Shown in pieces: positions 1 to 8,246 of a stretch of DNA of 36,912 nucleotides. Position numbers and translations under genes: made by a program. Under the pieces are notes generated by a model, which saw only the letters and a list, made by a program, of their open reading frames with translations, made no database searches and had not been told where the DNA came from. Numbering within the stretch: position 1 is the first letter of the stretch; each line of letters begins with the position of its first letter. Source of the stretch: an uncultured Porphyromonadaceae bacterium (GTDB lineage: Bacteria; Bacteroidota; Bacteroidia; Bacteroidales; Barnesiellaceae_A). The stretch is from assembly GCA_900542255.1 (NCBI GenBank), contig UQMR01000017.1, positions 1 through 36,912 of the forward strand. Direction: 5' to 3'.

Positions 1-449
1 GTATTATATATCTGATAATAAAATATATTAAGTCACATACCTATCTTGAAGGGAAAAGAAAAAGTGGAAACTGGTCTACGACCATACCTTGCCTTTCCAT
101 TTTCCCTCATCTTGCTCCGACAGCATCTTGTGGAATGCCATTTTGTACCTATCCATTCCTTTGTTGCACCTTGAGTGGACAGCATTCGTCCGGTAATTTA
201 ACAGCGAATAGATTTGGTGCTATTTTGTTATCTACAACTCTCAAAAATGCATTTATATTATTGATAACTAATGATATATAATTACTAACTGATATAAGAG
301 CCTATTCTCCGGAGGCTCTCTGTTGTATGGAAAATATGATGGATGGCATGATGGGGAGGGACAAATATGGAATAAAAGGGGCAACATCTTCTTTTTCTGA
401 ATTATTTGTTGTAAGTTTGTTTTGTGGAACACTAAAATTCATCACCGTT
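1..449. other. AT-rich left edge, no confident gene
   Basis: This stretch is visibly richer in A and T than the genes to its right. On the minus strand two overlapping open stretches of about 50 codons can be read, roughly 302-153 and 222-82. Neither has a convincing start and I recognise neither. A frame change near 153 would join them, which would fit a decayed gene remnant, but open frames of this length are common in AT-rich DNA. A 6-bp hairpin (AGAGCC at 297-302, GGCTCT at 314-319) lies near the right end without a T tract. The open frame of the following M20 gene extends back to 327, but that extension looks non-coding. Confidence 0.4.
412..419 (+). promoter_or_regulatory. candidate -7 box for the M20-family gene
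   Basis: TAAGTTTG matches the Bacteroidota -7 consensus TAnnTTTG and lies 30 bases before the ATG at 450. No clear -33 TTG is visible at the usual distance, so this is a moderate call. It supports starting the gene at 450 and not at 327. Confidence 0.35.
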
Positions 450-1532
450 ATGACCGATGACAGGAAAGATGAGATATACTATGCCGCCATAGAGTTGTTG
501 CAGCGACAGGTGCGGGCATTGGCTCCCCGATGCGAAAGACGTGCCGTTGCCGACTTGTGGGAGTCGCAGTTGCAGCAAGACGGTTACGAGACCCATCGCG
601 AGGGAAATCAGGTGTGGGCTGTATCGGCAGCCTATGACGAGTCGCTTCCTACGTTGCTGCTGGAAGTGGGTATCGATATGTCGTTGCCTGCCGGAGGGTG
701 GAGCCGCGACCCGTATGAGCCGGTTGAGGATGAGTGCTGCCTTTATGGTATAGGTATCAACCGTTTCGGTGCTTCGGCCGTATCGTTGTGGGCGGCTTTC
801 AGGCTGTTGTCGGGTACGCCGCAGCCCTATAATATGATTTTCTGGGTCTCGTGCAAGGAGGGTGAGGCCGATGTCGAAGAGCTCGACTCTGTATGGCAAC
901 ACCTGCCCAAGCCCGATTTTGCCGTTGTGGGGCAGCCCACAGATATGCGGCCGGCCGTATCGGAGCGTGGGTATATGAGGCTCGGTTGTGAGGTGAAGGG
1001 AAAGGCCGGTAGTGTTACCAAGGGTGATGGTGTGAATGCCATATACAAGGCTCTTCCTGCGCTGGCAGCTTTGCAGGATTTCCATTTGGAGAGGTTGTCG
1101 GTAACGTTGGGAGAGGTAAAGTTTACCGCCGCATCGATAGAAGCGGCTGCCGATGAGGGTATGGTACCCGATAGTTGCCGGTTTATGATAGAGGTGCGAG
1201 CCAACGACTGCTATACCAATGATGAGATATTGTCGTTGCTGCAAGCTGCGTTGCCGTGTGAGATGACCCCGATGCCCGGAGTGGCAGAGGCTTCGCATAT
1301 AGATATGCAACATCCGTTTGTACGCCGTGCCGAGTTGCTGGGTTGTGAGCCGTTCGGCTCGTCGGCAAGGAGCGACAGGGCATATATCGATTGTCCGTCG
1401 GTAGGTATCGGTCCCGGTGAGCCCGAGCCAGTTGCGGGCGATGAGTTTATACGCCTTGCCGATGTGCGGGAGGCGATAGAGATGTTTGTCAATCTGTTGG
1501 ATGACTTGCAGTTGTCGACGCCCGAAGAGTGA
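450..1532 (+). CDS. M20/ArgE-family protein lacking metal ligands (probable pseudoenzyme)
   Basis: A 360-residue protein that follows the layout of Bacteroidales acetylornithine-deacetylase-like M20 peptidases along its whole length: a GWSRDPYEP segment, an LYGIGIN segment, a VVGQPTD segment, a dimerisation domain and a GIGPG tail. By my alignment from memory the family metal ligands are replaced: His to Gly74, bridging Asp to Arg105, Glu to Gly138, Glu to Gln162 and the last His to Val328. The dimer-domain His is Ser188. Only the Asp two residues after the first ligand (Asp76) and the general-base Glu (Glu137) remain. The frame is intact, with no stop or frameshift, so it is probably expressed but not a metallohydrolase. 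The start at 450 was chosen because the family N-terminus begins there and a promoter box sits inside the upstream extension. A genuine argE would be expected elsewhere in the genome. Its role is unknown. Confidence 0.85.
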   Translation: MTDDRKDEIYYAAIELLQRQVRALAPRCERRAVADLWESQLQQDGYETHREGNQVWAVSAAYDESLPTLLLEVGIDMSLPAGGWSRDPYEPVEDECCLYGIGINRFGASAVSLWAAFRLLSGTPQPYNMIFWVSCKEGEADVEELDSVWQHLPKPDFAVVGQPTDMRPAVSERGYMRLGCEVKGKAGSVTKGDGVNAIYKALPALAALQDFHLERLSVTLGEVKFTAASIEAAADEGMVPDSCRFMIEVRANDCYTNDEILSLLQAALPCEMTPMPGVAEASHIDMQHPFVRRAELLGCEPFGSSARSDRAYIDCPSVGIGPGEPEPVAGDEFIRLADVREAIEMFVNLLDDLQLSTPEE

Positions 1533-1557
1533 GCACCGCACAGGGAGGGAGTAGGGA

Positions 1558-2523
1558 TTAGCGGATGATATATTGTGCCGCCAGGCCGGTGCCGCGGCCG
1601 CCCCGGAGCGTGAAGTGGAAACAGGCGGCATAAAAAATCCTGAGCAGCGGAGTGGTGGTGACGTCGTAGAGGGCGTCGCGATAGAGTTGCCGCCCGTATT
1701 GCTCTAACTCGTTGTCGTGTTGCCGGCGCGACAGTTTCATTACGTGTGCGGCCAAAAGTACTTGACGATAGACGACAAAGCGTTCGTAACGCTTCTGTTG
1801 CGGATGTTGTGAGGCTCGTATGTCGCGGCGAGTGGCAAGCAGAGCCCGATGGAATTGTTCTAAGCCCCGGCGGTCTTTCCTGGCGGTGATGGTATCGTCG
1901 TGGAGGTACTGGGTGGCAAGCGGCGGGCGTTTTATCCAATGAATCTTAGAGGTGTGTAACAATAGCCTTACACCGAGGTTCCAATCGACCCATCCGTTGT
2001 ACTCCTCTTCCCAGCCGCCTACGGCTCGCACCACTTGGGTGCGTACTGCAAAGCGTTGGGTCGACAGGGTGCTGTGCAACAGATGCTGGACGGGGTCGGC
2101 CGAGAATACGGCTTTGGCCGGCCACACTTTGTGATGCTCGTCGCAGAAGTTGATGGTACAACCTACAATATCTGTTTCGGGATGGATAGAGAAGGCCTCC
2201 ATATAGAGCGTGACGGCATCGGGGTGTAACGTGTCGTCGCTGTCGAAGAACATGACATGTCGTGTCTTTACATGAGCAAGACCTTTGTTCCGGGCTGCCG
2301 AGGCCCCCTTTTTACTCTCTTGCAGCACGTCGATGGTAAAAAGCTCCTGGCTGTATTTCCGTTGCAGCCGGAGGCATACGTCGAGGCTGTTATCGGTAGA
2401 GCCGTTATCGACCAAGATAAGGTGAATAGGCCGGTAATGCTGTGCGATAATGGACGCTACGGTACGGGGCAGCTCCTTTGCCCTGTTGTAGACCGGTATG
2501 ACGATGCTCATGGTTTCGCTCAT
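1558..2523 (-). CDS. glycosyltransferase family 2
   Basis: A GT-A type sugar transferase of about 321 residues. The N-terminus has the family-2 signature IVIPVYN, then LVDNGSTDNS (nucleotide-sugar binding), a GASAARNKGL segment, and the DxD metal/sugar-nucleotide motif in MFFDSDDTLHPD near residue 95. It probably transfers a sugar from a nucleotide donor onto a lipid-linked or surface glycan at the cytoplasmic face of the membrane; donor and acceptor cannot be read from sequence. Two starts are possible, 2523 and 2511. The -7 box ends only 5 bases before 2523, so 2511, which begins directly with MSIVIPVYN, may be the real start, or the transcript may be leaderless. It converges on the M20 gene with 25 bases between them and is divergent from the next glycosyltransferase. 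Confidence 0.88.
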   Translation of the reverse strand: MSETMSIVIPVYNRAKELPRTVASIIAQHYRPIHLILVDNGSTDNSLDVCLRLQRKYSQELFTIDVLQESKKGASAARNKGLAHVKTRHVMFFDSDDTLHPDAVTLYMEAFSIHPETDIVGCTINFCDEHHKVWPAKAVFSADPVQHLLHSTLSTQRFAVRTQVVRAVGGWEEEYNGWVDWNLGVRLLLHTSKIHWIKRPPLATQYLHDDTITARKDRRGLEQFHRALLATRRDIRASQHPQQKRYERFVVYRQVLLAAHVMKLSRRQHDNELEQYGRQLYRDALYDVTTTPLLRIFYAACFHFTLRGGRGTGLAAQYIIR

Positions 2524-2527
2524 ATCG

Positions 2528-2535
2528 CAAAGGTA
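2528..2535 (-). promoter_or_regulatory. -7 promoter box for the minus-strand glycosyltransferase
   Basis: Read on the minus strand this is TACCTTTG, a full match to TAnnTTTG. A TTGC lies about 15-16 bases further upstream (2551-2554), slightly close for a -33 element. The expected transcription start falls at or next to the ATG at 2523. Confidence 0.55.
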
Positions 2536-2578
2536 CAAATAAAGAGATTGGCAAGGTCGGGTTGTGGGATGGAAATGT

Positions 2579-2586
2579 TATATTTG
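2579..2586 (+). promoter_or_regulatory. -7 promoter box for the plus-strand glycosyltransferase
   Basis: TATATTTG matches TAnnTTTG and lies 21 bases before the ATG at 2608. With the box at 2528-2535 on the other strand it forms a compact divergent promoter pair for the two glycosyltransferases. Confidence 0.55.
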
Positions 2587-2607
2587 CATATCATATTATC
2601 GCGACAG

Positions 2608-3447
2608 ATGAAACTCAATGTACTGATATGTACCTGCGATAAGGGTATAGAGCGTATCCCTGCCATGTTGTTGCCGCCGCGCGACGATGTGTCGTATGTC
2701 GTGTCGATGCAATATACCGACGAGAGCTGGTTGCAGAGAGTCCCCGGGTCGCTTCGCGACCGCAAGGATGTAAGCCTCCATTTCCTGCCGGGGCGAGGGC
2801 TGTCGCGCAATAGAAACAATGCTCTTGCCTTTGCCGACGGCGATGTGGCGTTGATAGCCGACGATGATTGCCGCTATCGCCCCTCTTATTTCGATACGGT
2901 ACTCCGCATCTACACCGAGCATCCCGAGGTGGATATGGCACAGTTGAGGATAGAGCCGTTGGATACTGCACCGGTGAAGCCCTATGCGGCTTACGCGCAC
3001 CCGTACGAAAAACGCCCGCGTGGCATGTATCCCACCTCGCCCGAGCTGACCTTGCGGGTGGCGGCCGTCAAAGGGAAACTTTTCTTTAACGAGCTGTTCG
3101 GCCTGGGCTCGGAGTGCCTGCCTTGCGGAGAAGAGGATGTTTTTCTGCACGACGCCGTGCAGGCCGGTCTTTCCGTGTGGTATTTCCCGTATGTCGTTGC
3201 CAGTGTCCCGGGTGATAGTACGGGACAGCGGGTTTATACCGACAGGCGGGTGATGATGGCGCAAGGTGCCGTCAACTATTATGTACATGGATGGGGTGCG
3301 TGGCCGCGTATGTTGAAATTTGCCGCCGTAGGGGCTTTGAAACGGAAAGGAAATTTCTTCGTTCTCCTCTCGGCCGCTTGCAGCGGTATTTTATATTACA
3401 AAAAGAAGATTTCGCATGAAGATTCTCTTGATAGGCGATGCCAGTAA
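2608..3447 (+). CDS. glycosyltransferase family 2-like protein
   Basis: A 279-residue GT-A type transferase. It starts with LNVLICTCDKG, carries a GRGLSRNRNNAL segment and the acidic metal-binding motif IADDDCRYRP near residue 90. A later GEEDVFLHDAVQAG segment matches the acceptor/catalytic acid region of family-2 enzymes. The C-terminus has a short hydrophobic stretch (FFVLLSAACSGILYY) followed by lysines and may touch the membrane. The open frame runs back to 2257, but the family homology begins at 2608, just after the -7 box, so 2608 is the start. The last 32 bases overlap the start of the next glycosyltransferase, so the two are probably co-transcribed and translationally coupled. Donor sugar unknown. 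Confidence 0.82.
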   Translation: MKLNVLICTCDKGIERIPAMLLPPRDDVSYVVSMQYTDESWLQRVPGSLRDRKDVSLHFLPGRGLSRNRNNALAFADGDVALIADDDCRYRPSYFDTVLRIYTEHPEVDMAQLRIEPLDTAPVKPYAAYAHPYEKRPRGMYPTSPELTLRVAAVKGKLFFNELFGLGSECLPCGEEDVFLHDAVQAGLSVWYFPYVVASVPGDSTGQRVYTDRRVMMAQGAVNYYVHGWGAWPRMLKFAAVGALKRKGNFFVLLSAACSGILYYKKKISHEDSLDRRCQ

Positions 3448-4516
3448 TTTCCATTGGACGCTGGCGCAAGGCCTGCGCCTGATGGGGCATGAGGTTACTG
3501 TCGTATCGAACGGTAGCCGGTGGATGAATAACAACCGTGACGTGGATATAAGCCGCAAGGGGTACGGTGCGGTAGATTCTATGATATATCTGTCGAAGAT
3601 TCTTGCCCATCTGCCATCGTGGAGAGGATATGATGTGGTGCAGGTGGCAAGCCCTGTATTCTTTACATTGCGCCCTGAAAAAAATCTCTATATCTTCCGT
3701 CAGTTGAAACGTCAGAATGAAAAGGTGTTCCTGCAAGCCCTCTCGACCGACCACTACTATGTAAAGGCTTGTTTCGACGGTCATACGTTTCGCTACTCCG
3801 ATTTCTTCGTAGGCGACAAGCCTTTGCAACGTCCCGGATATAACAGGGAGCGCGATGCCTATCTGAACGGGCCTAATAAAGAGCCTAATATTGCTATGGC
3901 GCAGGAGTGCGACGGTATAGCGGCCTGTCTCTATGAATACTATGTGTCGTATCACGGCGATTATGCTTCTAAGTTGGAGTATATACCTATCCCTATCAAT
4001 CTCGACGAAAGTCCGATGCGGCAGTTGCCCGAGCGCGTGGATACGCAGCGTTTCTTTATAGGCATACAGCGTGACCGTACGGAGCTGAAAGGGACAGACC
4101 TCCTGTATGAAGTATTGCAGGAGGTGAAGCGCAACTATAAGCACGAGTGTGAGGTGACGGCGGTAGAGAGTGTGCCTTATAAGGAGTATAACCGCATGAT
4201 GTATGAGTCGGATGTGCTGATAGACCAACTCTACTCTTATACGCCGGCTACCAATGCCCTGCTTGCCATGGCCAAGGGCCTTGTTGCCGTGAGTGGCGCC
4301 GAGCCCGAATTTTACGATTTCATAGGCGATGACGATTTGCGTCCGATTGTCAATGTGCTGCCCGACCCGGATGCCATCTACCGGGTGTTAGAGGGGCTTG
4401 TGCTGCACCGTGCAGAGCTGCCCGAGATGGCTCGGAAAAGCCGGGCTTTCGTTGAGCGGTATCATGACTACAAGAGAGTGGCAGCACAGTATATCGACTT
4501 TTGGAATCGTCACTGA
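3416..4516 (+). CDS. glycosyltransferase, GT-B fold (family 4-like)
   Basis: A 366-residue protein with the two-domain layout of GT-B transferases. The N-terminal Rossmann half begins MKILLIGDASNFHW, and a GHEVTVVSNGS segment follows. The C-terminal half has a GTDLLYEVLQEV helix, a VPYKEYNRMMYESDVLIDQ segment and an ATNALLAMAKGLVAVSG segment that resembles the nucleotide-sugar binding region of family 1/4 enzymes. The usual E-x7-E motif is not clean, so the family assignment is by overall form. It overlaps the preceding transferase by 32 bases and converges on the flippase gene with a 7-base overlap of their ends. It probably acts in the same surface-glycan pathway. Confidence 0.78.
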   Translation: MKILLIGDASNFHWTLAQGLRLMGHEVTVVSNGSRWMNNNRDVDISRKGYGAVDSMIYLSKILAHLPSWRGYDVVQVASPVFFTLRPEKNLYIFRQLKRQNEKVFLQALSTDHYYVKACFDGHTFRYSDFFVGDKPLQRPGYNRERDAYLNGPNKEPNIAMAQECDGIAACLYEYYVSYHGDYASKLEYIPIPINLDESPMRQLPERVDTQRFFIGIQRDRTELKGTDLLYEVLQEVKRNYKHECEVTAVESVPYKEYNRMMYESDVLIDQLYSYTPATNALLAMAKGLVAVSGAEPEFYDFIGDDDLRPIVNVLPDPDAIYRVLEGLVLHRAELPEMARKSRAFVERYHDYKRVAAQYIDFWNRH

Positions 4517-5964
4517 GCCTCGGCGGCCGGATTCTTCCACTTGCGATATAACATGACGCACGAGAGAGCCACGATGATACCTGTAAGTATCCAAGCAAGC
4601 AGTGGCAGCAAGATATAGGCGACATATATGGCGGTTGTAGCCACTATTGTTGTTGCGGTGGCTTTCCAAGACTTACGCCCCGGCTCTATGCCGTATTTGC
4701 GCCGACATGCGACATAGATGATTATCAGATATAGTATAAACCCTATCGTATAAGAGGCGCCTACGCCTTGTAATCCGAAATATTCATATCCGACGATGTT
4801 GAGGGTGAAGGTGATAGAGTCCGAGAGCAGCTCGGTTATGAAATACAGTTTGCCGTCACCTTTGGCAAGAAGAACAAATCCGATAGACCACGATATGGCT
4901 TTGTAGGGTATACCCTGTATGGCCAACAACAGATAGTCGTTGATGGCATAAAACTCGGCCGTGTAAAGGATGCGTACCATGAACGGGTGCAATACGATAA
5001 ACAAAGCCATGATGGGCAGCAACATCAATTGCATCATTTCGTTTTGCTGCCCTACGTATCGCGACATGAGCGGCGTATCGTGGCATACGCCTGCAAGACG
5101 GGGATAGTATTCCATCGCCATGGCGGCGAAGATGAGGCCCACGTATTTGTTCATCAGGGTGAAGCCGGCCTGATAGTATCCCACGGCACTCTCGCCGCTT
5201 TTATAGTTGAGGTATGCCGAGAAGATGTAGGCAAAAAGTGTAGTGATGAAACTGCTTACGGTCATGAAGATACCCAGCACTACCATCTCCTTGCCGCTAT
5301 GGGCTGTTTGCCGCAGTGTCAGGTTGGCAGCCGGGATTTCTTTGTTGCGGTAGAGCAGTGTCACGAGGCATGTGACGGCGGCATATACGATAAGAGCGGG
5401 TACGATTCCCTCTATCCCGCCGAAATAGTAGAGCGGGACGGATGTTACCAATGCGGCGACAGCCCCGTAGACCGAGCATTTGGCCAACTTGCGCAATTGC
5501 CGCGTACCTTGTAATATAGCCTGCTCTCCCGATAGCAGGGCGTTGAATAGCAGTGTGCATGAGAGCCATACGAAGCCCCATATATGCTCGTCGTCGCCGA
5601 AAGTCCAGCGGCTCAGCAGCGGGGCTAAGGAGATCATGACCACCGCCCCTAAGAGCCCTACAAACCACGACCATCGTTTTACGACAGTCGCTACATGCGC
5701 GAGCTTGTGCCGGTTGCCCGAGGCTTCGGCCTCCGATATTTCGCGTACCGAGCTGCTGCGGATGCCCAGTCCGGTGAGTGCGGTAATCGTCTCTATGGCT
5801 GTATTGTATAGGCCGATGATACCCACACCGGTACTGCCCAACCATACGGCAATGAGTTTCGTGCGTATGACCGAGCACAATATGCCGGCTACCTGTGCGC
5901 CGCCAAAGAGGGCTGCGGCACGGGTGATGAGCCGGTATATGTTGTTGTCGTTGTCGCGAGTCAT
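4510..5964 (-). CDS. O-antigen/polysaccharide flippase, Wzx-like (MATE/MVF superfamily)
   Basis: A 484-residue polytopic membrane protein with about twelve to fourteen hydrophobic segments. The N-terminus (AAALFGGAQVAGILCSVIRTK) and the VGIIGLYNTAIETITALTGLGI segment are typical of O-antigen translocases of the WzxE type. These flip undecaprenyl-linked oligosaccharides from the cytoplasmic to the periplasmic face. Length fits the family. The start overlaps the end of the upstream acyltransferase gene by 4 bases (ATGA), so it is the last gene of the minus-strand run that begins at dut. Its tail overlaps the end of the convergent GT-B gene, which suits a shared glycan pathway although the transcripts are separate. 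Confidence 0.88.
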   Translation of the reverse strand: MTRDNDNNIYRLITRAAALFGGAQVAGILCSVIRTKLIAVWLGSTGVGIIGLYNTAIETITALTGLGIRSSSVREISEAEASGNRHKLAHVATVVKRWSWFVGLLGAVVMISLAPLLSRWTFGDDEHIWGFVWLSCTLLFNALLSGEQAILQGTRQLRKLAKCSVYGAVAALVTSVPLYYFGGIEGIVPALIVYAAVTCLVTLLYRNKEIPAANLTLRQTAHSGKEMVVLGIFMTVSSFITTLFAYIFSAYLNYKSGESAVGYYQAGFTLMNKYVGLIFAAMAMEYYPRLAGVCHDTPLMSRYVGQQNEMMQLMLLPIMALFIVLHPFMVRILYTAEFYAINDYLLLAIQGIPYKAISWSIGFVLLAKGDGKLYFITELLSDSITFTLNIVGYEYFGLQGVGASYTIGFILYLIIIYVACRRKYGIEPGRKSWKATATTIVATTAIYVAYILLPLLAWILTGIIVALSCVMLYRKWKNPAAEAQ

Positions 5965-6905
5965 AAATCTACGCGGTATATTTCATACAGAGTGCCTCGT
6001 GCGCCGAAACCCTCTTTCTGCGATAAAAGTCCGGTGTTGAGGTAGGTCCCGTTTTGTTCGGTAGATATGCCGAAGTCGAAGTAGCGGTGTCCCGAGTAGG
6101 TTGTCTCTATCAGCCGGGCAAACAGCAGGTCTAAGGCTCCTGTTTGTTTTCCCTCGGGCGAGGCGCAGATATATTGTGCGTGCGCTACTTCGCCGGTGTC
6201 GTAAATAACGGTGCCGGCAACCGTTGTGTTATGGAGGGTTGCCGTATAGAGCTTTATCTGGTTCGGGAAACGGGCGTGCAGCATGGTTATCTCTTCGAGG
6301 GAGTGTACCGGCGCGGTGTTGAATTTTTCTCGCAGGTTATGCGAGAGAATTTCCCAGAATGGGGCATAGTCGTCGCTTTCGCTTATTGTCACACCGGTAC
6401 GGAGGGCCTTCTTTATGCCTCGGCGGCGTAGCTCGGCATAGGGCTGTTGCCGTGCCGGTTCTATCGTGGAGGAGAGGTTGCATGCGATGCGGGTGGCTCC
6501 TGCCCGGTAGAGGGCATAGAGGTCGCCTGCATGAGGGTAGCGCTGGTATATGTAGGGCACGCATTTATAGACGAGGTGGCGGATGCCCGACTCTCTCAGG
6601 AAAGAGGTCAGCGTATCGAAGATGTCGAGGATTTGTGCCGTCGAGGTTTCGGGGCCGGCAACGATGCCGCCGTAGGTAAGTCCGCCGTGCGATATTACGG
6701 TATCTCCTTGGCGGTTGGCCGGGAAGATGGCTATCGGCACCCCTTTTCTGTAAAAGAGCAGCGAATAGTCGTCGAAGCGACTGGCATGGTATTCCATGTA
6801 GTCGCGAAGGAAAAGGAACGTGCCTCCTGCCGAGCGCATCGTAAGGTCGTCCCACACGGCTTTGTCTTGCGGGTCATAGATTTTCGCTGTGAGCAACTGG
6901 TTCAT
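5961..6905 (-). CDS. FemAB/GNAT-type acyltransferase (BioF2-like)
   Basis: A 314-residue soluble protein of the double-GNAT group that includes FemAB and the BioF2-like acetyltransferases. Visible features are an N-terminal GGTFLFLRDYMEYHASRF segment, a central SHGGLTYGGIV loop, and a C-terminal GNAT half with VAGTVIYDTGEVAHAQYI, GALDLLFARLIE and YFDFGISTEQNG. The SPEGK-type loop may hold the acyl or aminoacyl donor. Relatives modify sugars or attach amino acids to envelope glycans. Its 4-base overlap with the flippase suggests it decorates the glycan that is flipped; that is inference. It begins 6 bases after the EnvC-like gene ends, so it belongs to the same transcript. Confidence 0.8.
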   Translation of the reverse strand: MNQLLTAKIYDPQDKAVWDDLTMRSAGGTFLFLRDYMEYHASRFDDYSLLFYRKGVPIAIFPANRQGDTVISHGGLTYGGIVAGPETSTAQILDIFDTLTSFLRESGIRHLVYKCVPYIYQRYPHAGDLYALYRAGATRIACNLSSTIEPARQQPYAELRRRGIKKALRTGVTISESDDYAPFWEILSHNLREKFNTAPVHSLEEITMLHARFPNQIKLYTATLHNTTVAGTVIYDTGEVAHAQYICASPEGKQTGALDLLFARLIETTYSGHRYFDFGISTEQNGTYLNTGLLSQKEGFGARGTLYEIYRVDL

Positions 6906-6911
6906 GGCGTG

Positions 6912-8246
6912 TTATAGATTGAGCCATTGTTCGGGGTCGAGTTTTTCCGACTCTTTTCTTATTTGGAACGACAGTCGGGTGCGTTTATTGTCTTGCGGGT
7001 CGCTGTATATCAGCCCCAAATCTTGCCCAGCCGATATCTTGTCGCCGGCTTTGACATATACCTCTATCAGGCCTGTATATACGGTGTAGTATTCGCCGTG
7101 TCGTATCATGAGGGCTTTGGTCGCACCGCCAAACGAGAATACGCGGGCTACCGTGCCGTTGAATACGGCTCTTGCCTTGGTGCCCGGCAAGGTCTCTATG
7201 TCTATTCCCAGGTTGTTCTTGTCGAGATACTTGAATTCGGGATGCTTGTGCAGGCCGAAGTGCCCTACGATACGATAGTGGCCGGCCACCGGGAAGGGTA
7301 GCTTGCCTTTGTTCTTGGCAAAGCTGCCCGACAACTCGCGGTCGGCGCGCGGCATCTTGTACCCTTCGGGTATGGTGGGTTTTGTATCGGGTTTCGTCTC
7401 TTTGGGCTTTTCTGCTCCGTTTTGTGGCTGGCCCTGCTCCTTGGCTTTCTGTTCGGCGAGGCGTCTGGCCTCGGCTTCGGCTTCGGCGCGGGCCCGTTCG
7501 GCTGCCTTACGGGCCTCCTCGGCGATGATAGCCTCTATCTTGCGGTCGAGCGCGTCTATTTGAGACTGTTGTTTTTTCATCTCGGCGCGGAGCGATTTCT
7601 CTTTGTTTTTCAGAGACGATACGAAGCGTCGCTTTTCGTTCTGTTGCAGTTTCAGTTTGTCGGCCTCTTCGGCACGTTCTGCCACGACCTGTTTTCGCTC
7701 CTCGACAATCTCTTTGAGTCGCTGCTGTTTCTTTTTCAGCTCTTGCTGTTGCTCCAAGATGCCGGCAGCCTCGCGCTTGCGCCACCGGGAGTACTCTTTC
7801 AGGTAGCGCATGCGGCGGTATGATTGGTTGAGGGATTGTGCCGAGAAGATAAACATCAGGGCGTCGTAGTCGGTGCGGCGTCGGCCCATGCCTTGTATGG
7901 CCTTTGCGTAGGATGCTTTCTTGGCATTGAGCTCTTTTTGCAGCAGGTATATGGAGTCGTTCATCTCCCGCTGTTTGCGGTTGAGAGCCGATATTTCGTT
8001 GTTGAGTCTCCTTATGACCTTGTTGCGGTCTTTTATTTCGGCGTTGATGAGGTCGAGTTCGTTGAGGATGCTGCGGGCGTTTTTGAGGTTTTTCTGCAAC
8101 GCCCGATTGGTTTCGCGCAGTTGGGTTTCGGCCCGCTCCTTGTTCTTGCGCAAATCGTCGACGTTTTGCGCTGTCAGAGTCAACGTCAGGGCCAAAGCGC
8201 AAACAGCGATTCCTGCAATTCGCCGGGTGATGTTTCCTCGGTTCAT
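6912..8246 (-). CDS. EnvC-like murein hydrolase activator (coiled coil plus degenerate LytM/M23)
   Basis: A 444-residue exported protein: a signal peptide ending near ALTLTLTAQ, a long charged coiled coil (about residues 27-250, very rich in K, E, R and Q), an A/R/E-rich stretch, a PKETKPDTKPTIPEG linker, and a C-terminal LytM fold (about 320-444). The M23 zinc ligands are missing: the first His is Asn in NNLGID near 345, the HxH position reads YTGL near 390, and the final HFE-type His is Ser in LSFQIRK near 423. This is the EnvC pattern: no hydrolysis of its own, but activation of a periplasmic amidase during cell separation. It overlaps the DUF4292 gene by 4 bases. The order dut, TPR, DUF4292, EnvC is a familiar Bacteroidales arrangement. 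Confidence 0.88.
   Translation of the reverse strand: MNRGNITRRIAGIAVCALALTLTLTAQNVDDLRKNKERAETQLRETNRALQKNLKNARSILNELDLINAEIKDRNKVIRRLNNEISALNRKQREMNDSIYLLQKELNAKKASYAKAIQGMGRRRTDYDALMFIFSAQSLNQSYRRMRYLKEYSRWRKREAAGILEQQQELKKKQQRLKEIVEERKQVVAERAEEADKLKLQQNEKRRFVSSLKNKEKSLRAEMKKQQSQIDALDRKIEAIIAEEARKAAERARAEAEAEARRLAEQKAKEQGQPQNGAEKPKETKPDTKPTIPEGYKMPRADRELSGSFAKNKGKLPFPVAGHYRIVGHFGLHKHPEFKYLDKNNLGIDIETLPGTKARAVFNGTVARVFSFGGATKALMIRHGEYYTVYTGLIEVYVKAGDKISAGQDLGLIYSDPQDNKRTRLSFQIRKESEKLDPEQWLNL

Noticed and set aside
432..1631. A 399-codon minus-strand open frame opposite the M20-family gene
   Set aside because: It mirrors the plus-strand gene, has no recognisable domain, and its residue composition (many Arg, His, Gln) is typical of a reverse-strand shadow.
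3272..4228. A 318-codon minus-strand open frame opposite the glycosyltransferases
   Set aside because: It crosses two genuine plus-strand genes and shows no motif.
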